Assembly: GCA_963702765.1 (NCBI GenBank)
Contig: CAVPEB010000026.1
Coordinates: 62,001-126,000 of the forward strand
Direction of reading: 5' to 3'
From: DATMNR01 sp963702765
Lineage (GTDB): Bacteria; Chloroflexota; Ktedonobacteria; Ktedonobacterales; Ktedonobacteraceae
DNA length: 64,000 nt
Shown: in pieces, positions 34,894 through 42,999 of the stretch
Layout: each line of letters starts with the position of its first letter
How positions within the stretch are numbered: position 1 is the stretch's first letter
Position numbers and translations under genes: made by a program
The notes under the pieces: model-generated
Database searches by the model: none
Seen by the model: the letters and a program-made list of their open reading frames with translations, nothing else
Told to the model about the DNA's origin: nothing

Positions 34894-35667
34894 ATGAAAA
34901 TACCGTCACCGACCGCAATCACACTCGACATTACGCAAAGTGTTGCCTGGATAACGATTAATCGGCCACCATTGAATATTTTGACCCTGGATATAATACG
35001 CGAGCTCGACAGTGCAATCAGTGAGGTTGCTGGACAAACCAACCTCAAAGCATTGGTGCTCTCTTCGAACGGAAAAGCTTTTTGCGCAGGTGTGGATGTT
35101 GCGGACCACACACCAGACAGGGTTGAGCCGATGATACGTGAATTTGGTCAACTCTTTACTCGACTGCGGACATTACCAATGCCAACTATAGCCCTGGTGC
35201 AGGGCGCAGCGCTTGGTGGCGGTTGCGAACTTGCCATTGCTTGTGACCTGGTGATAGCAGCAGAATCGGCCAAATTTGGTCAGCCAGAAATCAAACTTGG
35301 AGTCTTTCCGCCAATAGCCGCTGCGCTCTTCCCGCAGTTAATCGGTCATCAGCAGACAGCGCGTCTGCTATTTAGCGGTGAAACGATTAACGCTCACGAA
35401 GCTGTTCGACTTGGTTTAGCGACCTACTTAGCAGCAGATGATGACCTGCAAGCAACACTAGATCGCCTGCTCACTCAGTATCGCAACATGAGCGCAGCGG
35501 CTTTACGGATAACAAAACGCGCAATCCTTTATGGCAATGATCTGGGAGTGAACGCTTTACTTGAAATTGAAGATCTCTATCTTCGGGATTTGATGGACAC
35601 CGCTGATGCCCACGAAGGCATTGAAGCCTTCATGGAGAAGCGTCAACCCAAATGGAGTGATGAATAA
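34894..35667 (+). CDS. dch: Cyclohexa-1,5-diene-1-carbonyl-CoA hydratase
   Basis: A 257-aa crotonase-fold hydratase, adding water to the cyclic dienoyl-CoA made by benzoyl-CoA reductase. The oxyanion-hole segments are 'FCAGVDVADHTPDRVEPMI' (near residue 64) and 'GAALGGGCELAIACDLVIA' (near 105). The phrase 'AGVDVADHT' followed by 'VE.MI' is characteristic of annotated dienoyl-CoA hydratases of this pathway, setting it apart from fatty-acid enoyl-CoA hydratases. It is tightly packed: 15 bases after had and only 3 bases before bcrC, so one transcript is expected. Confidence 0.8.
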   Translation: MKIPSPTAITLDITQSVAWITINRPPLNILTLDIIRELDSAISEVAGQTNLKALVLSSNGKAFCAGVDVADHTPDRVEPMIREFGQLFTRLRTLPMPTIALVQGAALGGGCELAIACDLVIAAESAKFGQPEIKLGVFPPIAAALFPQLIGHQQTARLLFSGETINAHEAVRLGLATYLAADDDLQATLDRLLTQYRNMSAAALRITKRAILYGNDLGVNALLEIEDLYLRDLMDTADAHEGIEAFMEKRQPKWSDE

Positions 35668-35670
35668 ACA

Positions 35671-36822
35671 ATGATTACAAATACAGAAGCATCCATTATG
35701 GAAATATTGGAGCGTTGCCACGAACTGGCAATGCGTACCAAAGTGCCTGAAAATGAGCAGCCGGGCGTCATTGGCTACTTCCCAGTCTACTTTCCAGAAG
35801 AAATAGTCCATGCCGCCGGACTTCGTCCATACGCTATATTTGGAGGGGGTAACAAACTCGAAGTCCGCCTTGCCGATGCACGCATTGGCTCCTTTGTCTG
35901 CTCAATTTGTCGCAGCACTACCGAGCAGGGTCTTGATGGAACCTTACGAGGAATGAAAGGCTTTTTCACGCAACCCATCTGTGATGCCGCCAAGCATATG
36001 GCTGGAATCTGGGGTCGCAACTTTCCAGCACAGTTGTCACAGATACTTGCACTTCCTCAGAATCTAAATTCATCTGCTGCAGTACAGTATGTGTATGACG
36101 AGTACCAGCGGTTGCGCAGAGTCCTTGAAGATCAAGTGGGTCAGGAGATTACCGATGATGCCATCAGGGCTAGCCTGCGTATCTACAACGAGAACCGCCG
36201 TATGCAACGCGAGTTATATCGTATCAAGCGCGATGATCCCGCTCGACTTTCCACAATCGAAACATACCTGCTCATTCGAGCTGGTACGCGCGTTCGCCGC
36301 GAAGAGCATAATGTTCTGCTACAAGAGGCTCTACAACTCCTACCTCAGCGCCGCGTGCGCCCGCGAGACAAACCAAGGGTCGTATTCCTTGGAGGTTTTT
36401 GCGAACAACCTCCGCTTGAAATGATCGAGACTATTGAAGACGTCTGTTTCATTGTCGATGATGATTTGCTAATTGGTCAGCGTTGGATTACCGGGGACAT
36501 TCTCTCAGAAGAGGGAGATCCTGTATTGGCGCTGGCTGAGAGTTACGTTGAGCACTCCGCTTCCAGCCCTGTGCAATATGATGCGCGCAAACCAAAAGAA
36601 GAGGAACTAATGCGCATGCTCATGGAATCGCGAGCAGAAGCAGCCATTATCACAGCAGCTAAATTTTGCGAACCAGGCCTCGATGACCAGCTTGCTCTCT
36701 CGCACAAGCTCGATGCCGAGAAGTTGCCATATCTTGTGCTCGAATTTGAAGAAAAAATGACCAGTTTTGAACAGATGTCAATGCAGGTTGAAACATTTGC
36801 CGAGTCATTGCTGTTCCATTGA
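35671..36822 (+). CDS. bcrC: Benzoyl-CoA reductase (class I), subunit C/BzdN type
   Basis: A 383-aa member of the HgdB/benzoyl-CoA reductase family. With BcrB it forms the module that binds benzoyl-CoA and a [4Fe-4S] cluster and carries out ATP-driven ring reduction. Cysteines in expected places are in 'FVCSICRSTTEQG' (about residue 73), 'GGFCEQPPLEMIE' (about 246) and 'AAKFCEPGLDDQ' (about 331). The N-terminus 'GVIGYFPVYFPEEIVHAAGLRPY' is the family opening motif. Length and order (C, B, then two ATPase subunits) match bzdNOPQ/bcrCBDA operons. 2-Hydroxyacyl-CoA dehydratase subunits are related, but the neighbouring dch, had and oah genes and two activator genes favour benzoyl-CoA reductase. 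Confidence 0.85.
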   Translation: MITNTEASIMEILERCHELAMRTKVPENEQPGVIGYFPVYFPEEIVHAAGLRPYAIFGGGNKLEVRLADARIGSFVCSICRSTTEQGLDGTLRGMKGFFTQPICDAAKHMAGIWGRNFPAQLSQILALPQNLNSSAAVQYVYDEYQRLRRVLEDQVGQEITDDAIRASLRIYNENRRMQRELYRIKRDDPARLSTIETYLLIRAGTRVRREEHNVLLQEALQLLPQRRVRPRDKPRVVFLGGFCEQPPLEMIETIEDVCFIVDDDLLIGQRWITGDILSEEGDPVLALAESYVEHSASSPVQYDARKPKEEELMRMLMESRAEAAIITAAKFCEPGLDDQLALSHKLDAEKLPYLVLEFEEKMTSFEQMSMQVETFAESLLFH

Positions 36823-36867
36823 TAAAACAGAACCCCTGTCAGGTATTGAGACGAAAAGGAGGTCGCT

Positions 36868-38179
36868 TTGAGTGTTACCAACACAAAAAAAGGAGCGCAA
36901 GATGCGCGTACTATGGGCCAACGCCTTGTAAATCAGTGGTTCGCAAACCTTGGAACTGCGCACGAGCGCGGCCAACCTGTAGCGTATGTATTTGTCATGG
37001 GCAACGCTATTGAGATTTTGCGGACGTTCGGATTTGAGATGGCATTCCCAGAAATAAATTCTTTACAAAGTGGCGTACGTAAATCAGCACCTGATTTTAT
37101 TTCTAAAGCTGAAGACTTTGGTTTCTCGCCTGACGTATGCAGTTATGTCAAAGCAGATGTAGGGTTAATGCTCAGTAATATGATGCATCCATCAGGAATA
37201 CAAATGCCTAAACCTGATATCGCAATCGCCTCAAGTCTGTGCAACGTCTACATCAAGTGGGCCGAAATCTGGGAGCGGCGTTTCAACACACCTGCATTTG
37301 TTCTGGACATTCCGGGTAAACGCTTTGCAGCGTGGAAATCCGCTAGTTGGTAGCCCTCAGCATCTATCTGATGCTCGCTGGGTAGAGGGCCAATTCCGTG
37401 ATCTTATTGCGCGTTGCGAGCAAATAACAGGTAAAAAGTTTGATATGGATCGCCTTGCCGAGGTTGAAGAGAATGTAAACGAGATGATCCGTCTTTGGGT
37501 CGATATACTTGCGTTTAATCAAAATCGACCGGCTCCCTATAACTCTATGCTCGACGGACTTACTTATATGGGTGTCCTCAATGCTTGGAGAGGAACTTCT
37601 GAAGGTGTAGAGTATATGCGGCTGCTTCATGATGAAGTTGCTGGCAAGGTTGCGAGAGGAGAGGGTCGAGTGCCTGACGAGCGTTTCCGCCTCGTTTTCA
37701 GCGGTACTCCCTGCTATGTTAATATGCGTCGCTTGATAGAACTCTTCGAGAGTCATGGAGGTGTATTTGCAGCTTCGGACTACCTTACATACGCAGCAGG
37801 TGGTCTCGATAGCGCAGGACTCTTCTATGATACTTCGCGACCTCTTGAAAGCCTGGCAGAAGTCACAACACTTGCCTCGCAAATGGGTCTATCCAATCAC
37901 TTCTTCTCTCACCATGCACTGGCACAACAGATGAAGGATTTTGCTGCTGACGGTATTGTCTACCACGGCATCAAGAGTTGTCGCACCGTTGCAACCAGTA
38001 TGGCGGACAACCGCGAATATGTCACCACCAGGCATGGAATGCCAACACTCTATATCGAATCAGATCTGATAGATCCGCGTTACTGGTCCGACGCACAAAT
38101 CAAAAACCGCGTTGACGCTTTCTTCGAAGTCCTTGAACAACGAGCACGATTGGAGGCGCTAAGAAGAACATCATCCTGA
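36868..38179 (+). CDS. bcrB: Benzoyl-CoA reductase (class I), subunit B/BzdO type, one frameshift
   Basis: Two overlapping frames (36868-37353 and 37298-38179) make one HgdB-family protein of about 436 aa. The first ends after 'FVLDIPGKRFAAWKSA', the second continues with 'GSPQHLSDARWVEGQFRDLI'. The full span is one base more than a multiple of three, so one extra base near 37335-37352 explains the break. Conserved cysteines are in 'VFSGTPCYVNMRRLIELF' and 'YHGIKSCRTVATSMADNREYV', the latter being typical of BcrB/BzdO. TTG at 36868 is preceded by AAGGAGGTCGC, fixing the start. It lies between bcrC and the first ATPase subunit and is likely functional if the extra base is a sequencing error. 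Confidence 0.85.
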
Positions 38180-38216
38180 GTAATGTAGGAGCCCTGGGCG
38201 CATTGGAGGGCGTAAA

Positions 38217-39035
38217 ATGGAATATGTAGCAGGTATCGATATTGGCTCAACACAGGCAAAAGGTATCGTCATGGACGAACAAGGCGAAATCGTTGGCAAA
38301 GCCATACTTGATATGGAAACTAACATGGGTACTGCTGCGCAGAGAGTTTTCGAGCGTGTGCTTGCCAATGCCAACCTTAGTCCCAGCGATATCGCGTTCA
38401 CAGTCGCTACAGGCTATGGACGCTATCGTGTCACCTTTGGTGATCTACAGGTTACCGAGATCAGTTGCCACGCCCGGGGTGCCTTAGCTGAATTCCCACA
38501 GACACGCACTGTGCTGGATATCGGTGGGCAGGATACCAAAGCCATACGTATCGGAGATTCTGGAGAAGTGACAGACTTCGCAATGAATGACAAGTGTGCT
38601 GCCGGAACGGGACGCTTCCTGGGAGCAGCATCATTTGCTCTTGAGATGCCCTTGTCTGATCTAGGGCCACTGGCGCTAAAATCGACACGGCCAGTTAAAA
38701 TTACCACTACCTGTACGGTATTTGCGGAAACTGAGGTCATAGGTCATCTTGCGAAAGGACATCTACCTGAAGATGTTCTCATGGGTATGCATCATTCGAT
38801 TGCCACACGTTGTGCTTCACTCGTTCGTCGAGTCGGCATGGTTCCCGAAGTCACATTCAGCGGTGGTGTCTCACGTAATGTCGCTATGGTGGCGCTACTT
38901 GAGGAAGTGCTTGGCACACCTTTAAATGTAAGTTTGCAGTCACAGTTCATGGGCGCAATCGGAGCCGGTCTGTATGCTCTTGATAATCTACTAGCCGGTC
39001 GCAGATCTCAGCACATAGAGGAGGGCGTTCGATGA
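38217..39035 (+). CDS. bcrD: Benzoyl-CoA reductase ATPase subunit (BcrD/BadG/BzdP type)
   Basis: A 272-aa ASKHA-fold ATPase of the BadF/BadG/BcrA/BcrD family. The phosphate-1 motif is 'GIDIGSTQAKGIVMD' (residue 6 on), 'TVLDIGGQDTKAIRI' is the phosphate-2 region, 'DKCAAGTGRFLG' provides the Cys ligand for the [4Fe-4S] cluster shared between the two ATPase subunits, and 'CTVFAETEVIGHLAKG' holds the second Cys. ATP hydrolysis here drives low-potential electrons into the BC module. The stop overlaps the start of the next gene (ATGA), showing translational coupling. Assignment to D rather than A is by length and order only. Confidence 0.85.
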   Translation: MEYVAGIDIGSTQAKGIVMDEQGEIVGKAILDMETNMGTAAQRVFERVLANANLSPSDIAFTVATGYGRYRVTFGDLQVTEISCHARGALAEFPQTRTVLDIGGQDTKAIRIGDSGEVTDFAMNDKCAAGTGRFLGAASFALEMPLSDLGPLALKSTRPVKITTTCTVFAETEVIGHLAKGHLPEDVLMGMHHSIATRCASLVRRVGMVPEVTFSGGVSRNVAMVALLEEVLGTPLNVSLQSQFMGAIGAGLYALDNLLAGRRSQHIEEGVR

Positions 39036-39995
39036 TTCTCAGCGTTGGGATCGATATAGGATCCACCTACACCAAAGCCGTGATGATGAACGATACAAAG
39101 CAGGTGTGTGCTACTGCTATTCGTCGCAGTGGTTACAAACCTGCATCAGCAGCGGCGGCAGTGTTCGATGACCTTGTCGCGAACGCTGGTGTCACGAAAG
39201 AGGAAGTAACATATATTGCCACATCCGGTTATGGCCGCTACATGGTACCATTTCGGCACACGCAGATTACAGAACTGACCTGCCATGCACTTGCAATGGC
39301 GTACCATTTTCCGAGTGTGCGTACGATTCTTAGATATAGGTGGGCAAGACATCAAGGCTATCCGCATTGATGAGCGAGGACACGTGCGTGCGTTTCGCCT
39401 CAACGATAAATGTGCAGCCGGAACGGGTGCATTCCTGGAGAAGACCGCTCGCTATCTTGGCCTCACAACCGACGATATTGGACCATACGCACTGCGTTCT
39501 ACAAAACCTGTCGAAGTCAGCAGCGTGTGTGCTGTTTTCGCCGAATCAGAGGTGATCAACCATCTCTCGACTGGCATTCCACCTGAAGACATCATGCAAG
39601 GTGCCATCACTGCGCTTGCAGGGCGTGCGGTACAACTGATGAAGCGTGTCGGCCTGGAAGCCGATTACGCACTTGCAGGTGGCATGACCCATAATCAAGC
39701 CATGATCGAGGCTATTGCAGCGAAGCTTGGTTCACCACTAAACTTGCCCCCACAGGGTCTTGGTCAATTAAATGGGGCATTCGGTGCTGCATTACTCGGA
39801 ATGCGCCGTACTGAGAAACTGCTGGCTGAAGGTCAGAGCATTCCGGCACCTGGTAGTGAGCATGCACACGAAAGTAGCGCAAACTCTACCCGCCGGTGGT
39901 CTATGTATGTACCTGCCTCAATAATTTATGAAGACAGCACAAGAAGCCTTGTTAAAGGAACACCTCTAAAGGTGATACCCTCAAGGCAAGGTTAA
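39032..39995 (+). CDS. bcrA: Benzoyl-CoA reductase ATPase subunit (BcrA/BadF/BzdQ type), one frameshift
   Basis: Second ASKHA ATPase subunit, about 320 aa after correction. Frame 39032-39370 gives 'GIDIGSTYTKAVMMND' and 'GYGRYMVPFRHTQITELTCHA'; frame 39285-39995 continues 'LDIGGQDIKAIRIDERG', 'NDKCAAGTGAFLEKTA' (cluster Cys) and 'CAVFAESEVINHLSTG' (second Cys). The span is one base over a multiple of three, and an extra base within ATTCTTAGAT near 39325-39333 explains the break. The two ATPase genes side by side support a class I benzoyl-CoA reductase (heterotetramer) over a 2-hydroxyacyl-CoA dehydratase, which has one homodimeric activator. Confidence 0.85.
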
Positions 39996-40016
39996 TGATA
40001 ATCGCGAAATGTAGGG

Positions 40017-40033
40017 GCGACCATTTCGGTCGC
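40017..40033. repeat. Small hairpin GCGACC/GGTCGC
   Basis: Arms GCGACC (40017-40022) and GGTCGC (40028-40033) with loop ATTTC, following AATGTAGGG, in the 105-base gap between bcrA and the hemerythrin gene. Its core resembles the small hairpin at 3360-3377. It may attenuate transcription at the end of the cluster; no T-run follows. Confidence 0.5.
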
Positions 40034-40100
40034 TTGGGTGACCTTGGCAATGCCCCGACGTATTCACGATCACCCAATTTAACCAGAACGGAAGAGAAAA

Positions 40101-40529
40101 ATGAGTACCAATGTATTTGCCAGGCTATCGGATGAGCATGATACCCTGCTGCCCCTTATTGTCGAAATACAAGCAGCAGCGGAAGCGCAGGACGAAACAG
40201 CTCTGCTAGACGAACTCGTAGTAGGTCGAACAGCCCTCACAGAGAAACTTGATACGCATATAACTCTTGAAGAGGATGTTGCATTTAACATCATCGGACA
40301 AGTCATCGGCGAAGAGATCGTTACACCTTTTCGCACTGAACATACCGAAATTCGTGCGTTACGCGATGAAGTACTGTCGCAGGCGGATGCCGGAATTGCG
40401 CCATTCAACCTTTGTTTGCAATTGTGCGAACTAATCCATACGCATATGCAGCGTGAGGATATGATGCTCTTTCCATCTGCAAGAGATGCTCTGGATACGG
40501 AGGCATTTGATCTCACATTGGACCATTAG
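40101..40529 (+). CDS. Hemerythrin-like cation-binding protein
   Basis: A 142-aa four-helix hemerythrin HHE-domain protein, expected to bind a di-iron centre that can carry or sense O2 or NO. Likely ligands are His in 'LSDEHDTLLPLI', 'DTHITLEEDVAFNII' (His and Glu), 'FRTEHTEIRALRDE' and 'IHTHMQREDMMLFP' (His and Glu). It follows the benzoyl-CoA reductase genes in the same direction, and its stop meets the stop of the convergent gntR gene. In an organism that may meet oxygen, an O2-binding protein beside an oxygen-sensitive reductase is suggestive, but a shared transcript is not shown. Confidence 0.85.
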   Translation: MSTNVFARLSDEHDTLLPLIVEIQAAAEAQDETALLDELVVGRTALTEKLDTHITLEEDVAFNIIGQVIGEEIVTPFRTEHTEIRALRDEVLSQADAGIAPFNLCLQLCELIHTHMQREDMMLFPSARDALDTEAFDLTLDH

Positions 40530-41194
40530 CCAACCGTCTCACTCAAAACACGCTTGAGACTCTCTTCCCAATTCGTTTTAATTGCCTGGGCTGCTTGTTC
40601 ATACAACTCTTTTTCGAGAGCATCGATAATTGCCTCATGTTCTTTAAGCGATTGAATTGCGACAATCAACTCCCTGAAATAGACCACTTCAAGCCAGCGC
40701 AATCTAATTTTGACCTCGTGAAGCATGCGCATGAGATCGGGATTGGATGTTCGGCTAATAAATACATGGTGAAACTCATAGTCCGCTTTTGAGGCCGCGA
40801 TAGCGTCCTTATTCGTAAGCGCTTCTTGCAAACGAATGTTCGCTTCGCGCATGCTCTCAAGATCTTTTGGCGAGAGACGATTTTGAGCCAGCGAAATGGC
40901 AAGCATTTCCAGCGTCCAGATGATTGGGTAGAGATGACGAACTTCATCTAGATCGAGAGTGGCGACACGTGTCCATCGATTCGTAGCTGTTTCGACAAAG
41001 CCTTCATCTTGCAGCCTCTGTAAAGCTTCTCTTACAGGGGTCCGACTTACTCCCAATGCATCAGCCAGATCCTGATCCCGAATTGTCTCCCCTGGTTGAT
41101 ACACTCCCTCGACGATCCACGTCTGTAACGTCGTATATACCTCTTCACGTGCTAGAGGGCGTTTGAACTTCTGTACTTGCTCAGGGATAGGCAT
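40526..41194 (-). CDS. GntR-family regulator (FadR/FCD subfamily)
   Basis: A 222-aa regulator. The N-terminal winged helix (residues 15-80) includes 'EEVYTTLQTWIVEGVYQPG', 'IRDQDLADALGVSRTPVREALQRLQDEGFVE' in outline, the GntR signature. The C-terminal all-helical FCD ligand domain has the metal-binding Asp/His pattern ('EFHHVFISRTSNPDLMRML'). FCD regulators sense carboxylic acids or amino-acid-derived metabolites. It is divergent from the diaminopropionate ammonia-lyase gene, with a 10-bp inverted repeat in between, so it most likely controls that gene and possibly kynU. It is convergent with the benzoyl-CoA cluster, so control of that cluster is less likely. Confidence 0.9.
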   Translation of the reverse strand: MPIPEQVQKFKRPLAREEVYTTLQTWIVEGVYQPGETIRDQDLADALGVSRTPVREALQRLQDEGFVETATNRWTRVATLDLDEVRHLYPIIWTLEMLAISLAQNRLSPKDLESMREANIRLQEALTNKDAIAASKADYEFHHVFISRTSNPDLMRMLHEVKIRLRWLEVVYFRELIVAIQSLKEHEAIIDALEKELYEQAAQAIKTNWEESLKRVLSETVG

Positions 41195-41237
41195 CTATTT
41201 CTCCTTCTGAGTATCTTTGAAAAGTTGTGTTTTCACT

Positions 41238-41266
41238 TGACTTTTCCTTCTCTATAGTATATCATT
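41238..41266 (+). promoter_or_regulatory. Promoter toward dpaL
   Basis: -35 TTGACT (41238-41243), 17-base spacer, -10 TATCAT (41261-41266). The predicted start falls at the left arm of the inverted repeat at 41275-41305. Confidence 0.6.
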
Positions 41267-41274
41267 TTAAATGT

Positions 41275-41305
41275 AGAATGTAATATATCACATGTTACAT
41301 TCTAT
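41275..41305. promoter_or_regulatory. Candidate GntR operator
   Basis: Inverted repeat TAGAATGTAA (41275-41284) and TTACATTCTA (41296-41305) with an 11-base spacer, directly after the -10 box of the promoter toward dpaL and 80 bases from the gntR start. Placement over the transcription start suggests repression. The 31-bp span is larger than a single FadR-type site, so two dimers or a nested half-site are possible. Confidence 0.55.
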
Positions 41306-41370
41306 TTCAGAAATCAAAGGACAAACTCCATTGCTGGGAGTCTGAAGTTTTTTTCAAATGCTTCGACGTA

Positions 41371-41452
41371 AGGGATGCAAGGGACGAAGTCCTTTGCCGG
41401 GGTGTGGGATATCCCCGCTAATTTCTTCCTCATCTCCGCTGCAGGCGCAGAG
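41371..41452 (+). repeat. Three-hairpin dispersed repeat, copy 3
   Basis: Contains GGGACGAAGTCCTTTGCCGG then GGTGTGGGATATCCCC, the pyrimidine stretch, and the terminal hairpin CTCCGCTGCAGGCGCAGAG. It lies between the gntR/dpaL operator and dpaL, 61 bases ahead of the dpaL start, and so in its 5' untranslated region if the promoter at 41238 is used. Confidence 0.85.
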
Positions 41453-41513
41453 TCACTAAGAAGCTACACAATTATCGATACTCTTTCGCAAAGAGAAAGT
41501 TGAGAACCGAACA

Positions 41514-42680
41514 ATGGCCATCCAAATCATTGAAAATTCACAGGTATTAGCAAATAAGAACATCCACTCGAAAGAGCAGCAGACCTGGCATTTTCATCAA
41601 CGCCTACCTGGGTACACGCCGACCCCACTCATAGAAGCGCCACAATTAGCGCGGCAATTGGGAGTAGGAAATATTTGGATCAAAGACGAAACTCGTCGCT
41701 TTGATATGCCATCGTTCAAAATTCTTGGAACTTCCTGGGCTATTTATAGGGCACTCATGAGCCGTTTGGGTAACGAGATTGAATCCTGGGAAACGTTCGA
41801 TGATTTAGCTTCAATTTTTGCGCCGTTGCGCCCATCGACTCTTGTTGCTGCGACAGATGGGAATCACGGGCGAGCTGTTGCTCATATGGCGGCTTTGCTT
41901 GGCTTTGAATCCCACATCTTCGTTCCTCTGGGAATGGCGGAGAGTCGTATAACCGCCATTGAGAAAGAAGGGGCTAAAGTAACTATCGTTAATGGCACAT
42001 ACGATGAAGCAGTCCGCCAAAGCGCTTTGGAACAGAATGAAAGACATATTCTAATCTCTGATACGTCCTGGCCGGGCTATGAAGAGATTCCGACCTGGGT
42101 AATTGATGGCTACGCTACTATCTTTCAGGAAATTGATGAGCAGTTTGCACGGCAATATGAGCCTGGTCCCGATCTCGTGCTTGTACAAATAGGGGTAGGA
42201 GCGCTAGCTGCCGCTGTCGTACAACATTATCGTGATGTGGATGGTTTCTCTTCGCCAAAGATTGTCGGTGTTGAGCCAACCACAGCAGCTTGCATGCTCG
42301 AATCGATGAAAGCTAAGCGGATTGTTTCGCTTACTACGCCGCCGCGCACAATCATGGCTGGACTCAACTGTGAAACCCCTTCGCTGATTGCCTGGCCTAT
42401 AGTCTCTAAAGGTGTCGATCACTTCATCAGTATTGAAGATGAATGGGCCTGCCAGGGAATGCGCAAATTTGCAAAACTTGGTCTTGTCTCTGGTGAAACA
42501 GGTGCAGCCGGAATAGGCGGTGTATTAGCTCTGTTACATGATTCATCGTTGAGTGACGTGCGAGCATCGTTAGGGATTGACAACTCAACTCGCATACTCG
42601 TAATTTGTACTGAAGGAGCCACAGATCCTGTGGCCTACGAACAGATCGTTGGAACTTCTCCATACACCATATCGAGATAG
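41514..42680 (+). CDS. dpaL: Diaminopropionate ammonia-lyase-like PLP enzyme
   Basis: A 388-aa fold-type II PLP enzyme. The lysine that binds PLP is in 'FDMPSFKILGTSWAIYRAL' (about residue 71), the phosphate/substrate loop is 'ATDGNHGRAVAHMAALLGF' (about residue 118), and the glycine-rich PLP phosphate loop is 'QIGVGALAAAVVQHY'. The PSFK.LG and TDGNHGR motifs match diaminopropionate ammonia-lyase (splitting 2,3-diaminopropionate to pyruvate and ammonia) better than threonine dehydratase. Related acting-alone threonine/serine lyases cannot be excluded. It is divergent from the GntR regulator and followed, beyond a strong palindrome, by kynureninase, so the region is concerned with amino acid breakdown. 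Confidence 0.8.
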   Translation: MAIQIIENSQVLANKNIHSKEQQTWHFHQRLPGYTPTPLIEAPQLARQLGVGNIWIKDETRRFDMPSFKILGTSWAIYRALMSRLGNEIESWETFDDLASIFAPLRPSTLVAATDGNHGRAVAHMAALLGFESHIFVPLGMAESRITAIEKEGAKVTIVNGTYDEAVRQSALEQNERHILISDTSWPGYEEIPTWVIDGYATIFQEIDEQFARQYEPGPDLVLVQIGVGALAAAVVQHYRDVDGFSSPKIVGVEPTTAACMLESMKAKRIVSLTTPPRTIMAGLNCETPSLIAWPIVSKGVDHFISIEDEWACQGMRKFAKLGLVSGETGAAGIGGVLALLHDSSLSDVRASLGIDNSTRILVICTEGATDPVAYEQIVGTSPYTISR

Positions 42681-42758
42681 CTGTAGAGTTGGGTTCATCG
42701 ATTCCAGTCCATTGCTCCATTAGCATATCAAGTATGGAGAGACGAATCGTCTTCTCCT

Positions 42759-42830
42759 TGTCATCCTGAGTGAAACGAAGGATCTAGCGTTGCTCACCAC
42801 GCTAGATCCTTCGTTTCACTCAGGATGACA
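42759..42830. repeat. 32-bp perfect palindrome with 'TCATCCTGAG' core
   Basis: Arms 42759-42790 and 42799-42830 are exact reverse complements with an 8-base loop. Each arm contains GTCATCCTGAGTGAAACGAA then GGATCTAGCGT. It is the most regular member of the repeat type also found at 7074 and 23586. Placed between dpaL and kynU, it could terminate dpaL transcripts. Confidence 0.9.
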
Positions 42831-42999
42831 GGTAAACGTTCTCCATCCTAAAAATGTTCATCTAAACATCCATCACAACCCCTGTTTTCTACCCAATTTT
42901 CCGTGTACAATTTGATGAAAGTACGAAAGTTGTCAGTATATGTACCCGTCAGATATGTTCACCAGTTCAATTGAACGTACGTGAAAAGGAACATTATCA

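Noticed and set aside
35671..39995. 2-Hydroxyacyl-CoA dehydratase with activator
   Set aside because: Those systems use one homodimeric activator gene; here two different ATPase subunits overlap by four bases, and dch, had and oah-like genes precede them. Kept as the main alternative until a phylogeny is made.
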